This document shows, in pieces, positions 5,903 to 5,979 of a DNA stretch of 5,979 nt. Every line of letters begins with the position of its first letter. The stretch's first letter is position 1. The notes beneath the pieces are model-generated. The model was not told the origin of the DNA, made no database searches, and saw only the letters and a list, made by a program, of their open reading frames with translations. The stretch lies in NCBI GenBank assembly GCA_934426285.1, contig CAKRYE010000092.1, positions 1 through 5,979 of the forward strand, given 5' to 3'. This DNA comes from an uncultured Blautia sp. (GTDB lineage Bacteria; Bacillota; Clostridia; Lachnospirales; Lachnospiraceae). A program made the position numbers and the translations under genes.

Positions 5903-5979
5903 GTGACATGCTCCCACCACTTAAATCTTACGATTTTGAAGTGGGGGCTTCCTGCTCGATTGCCCTTTAGGGCAAAGCT
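5903..5979 (-). mobile_element. End of an IS200/IS605-family (TnpB-type) element, with omegaRNA 3'-end-like hairpins
   Basis: Read on the - strand, the edge of the window contains a GCCCTAAAGGGC hairpin (TTGCCCT/AGGGCAA, 5960-5975). Then comes CCCCCACTTC, a loop, and AAGTGGTGGGAGCATGTCAC, ending at 5903. A subterminal imperfect hairpin followed by a terminal TCAC is characteristic of the right end of IS605/IS1341-type transposons. There it doubles as the scaffold end of the TnpB guide RNA (omegaRNA). If so, the element lies to the right of the window, and the guide would be copied from the flank just left of 5903 (starting TGTTGCATTTTGAATG on the - strand). This is recognition by recalled sequence style; the rest of the element is not visible. 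Confidence 0.6.
5921..5979 (-). CDS. Possible C-terminal tail of a TnpB-family protein, partial
   Basis: On the - strand a frame enters from beyond 5979 and ends at a TAA (5923-5921). It reads LCPKGQSSRKPPLQNRKI then stop. Its basic, SSRKPP-like tail is reminiscent of TnpB C-termini, which often end close to the element's right end and overlap the omegaRNA. Only 18 codons are visible and no zinc-finger or catalytic motif is in view, so it could equally be non-coding RNA scaffold. Confidence 0.25.
   Translation of the reverse strand, partial: LCPKGQSSRKPPLQNRKI

Overview
The window looks like a low-GC Firmicute chromosome, most likely a gut clostridium of the Lachnospiraceae type. This rests on AT-rich coding sequence, GGAGG-type ribosome binding sites, and insertion-sequence debris of clostridial character. 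No rRNA, tRNA or housekeeping gene is present to place it more exactly. All intact genes lie on the + strand.

Layout: bases 1-468 hold the decayed 3' end of an IS4-type transposase. From 469 to 738 is a non-coding stretch with a hairpin, two adjacent copies of a short palindromic repeat, and a small dyad just before the next gene. A solitary 230-aa DUF4263 (Shedu/SduA-type) PD-(D/E)XK nuclease-like protein follows (739-1431). A 370-base spacer (1432-1801) carries another palindromic repeat and an AT-rich terminator-like hairpin. A tight three-gene operon then fills 1802-5598: a 674-aa ABC/AAA-type ATPase, an HNH nuclease whose start overlaps the ATPase stop, and a second, unrelated-looking HNH protein. 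The tail (5599-5979) contains a third well-preserved copy of the palindrome, a possible broken micro-ORF, and at the edge the end of an IS200/IS605-family (TnpB-type) element on the - strand.

The ATPase plus HNH pair resembles Septu (PtuA/PtuB) and the effector pair of Ec78-type retrons. No reverse transcriptase is present, and a second HNH protein is added. I read this as a probable phage-defence operon in which the ATPase controls one or both nucleases. The Shedu-like gene is a second, separate defence-type gene. Together they form a small defence cluster flanked by mobile-element remains, with members of one palindromic repeat family marking the edges of each module. The two-nuclease arrangement is the most interesting feature. 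It is inferred from motifs and gene order, not from any database comparison.
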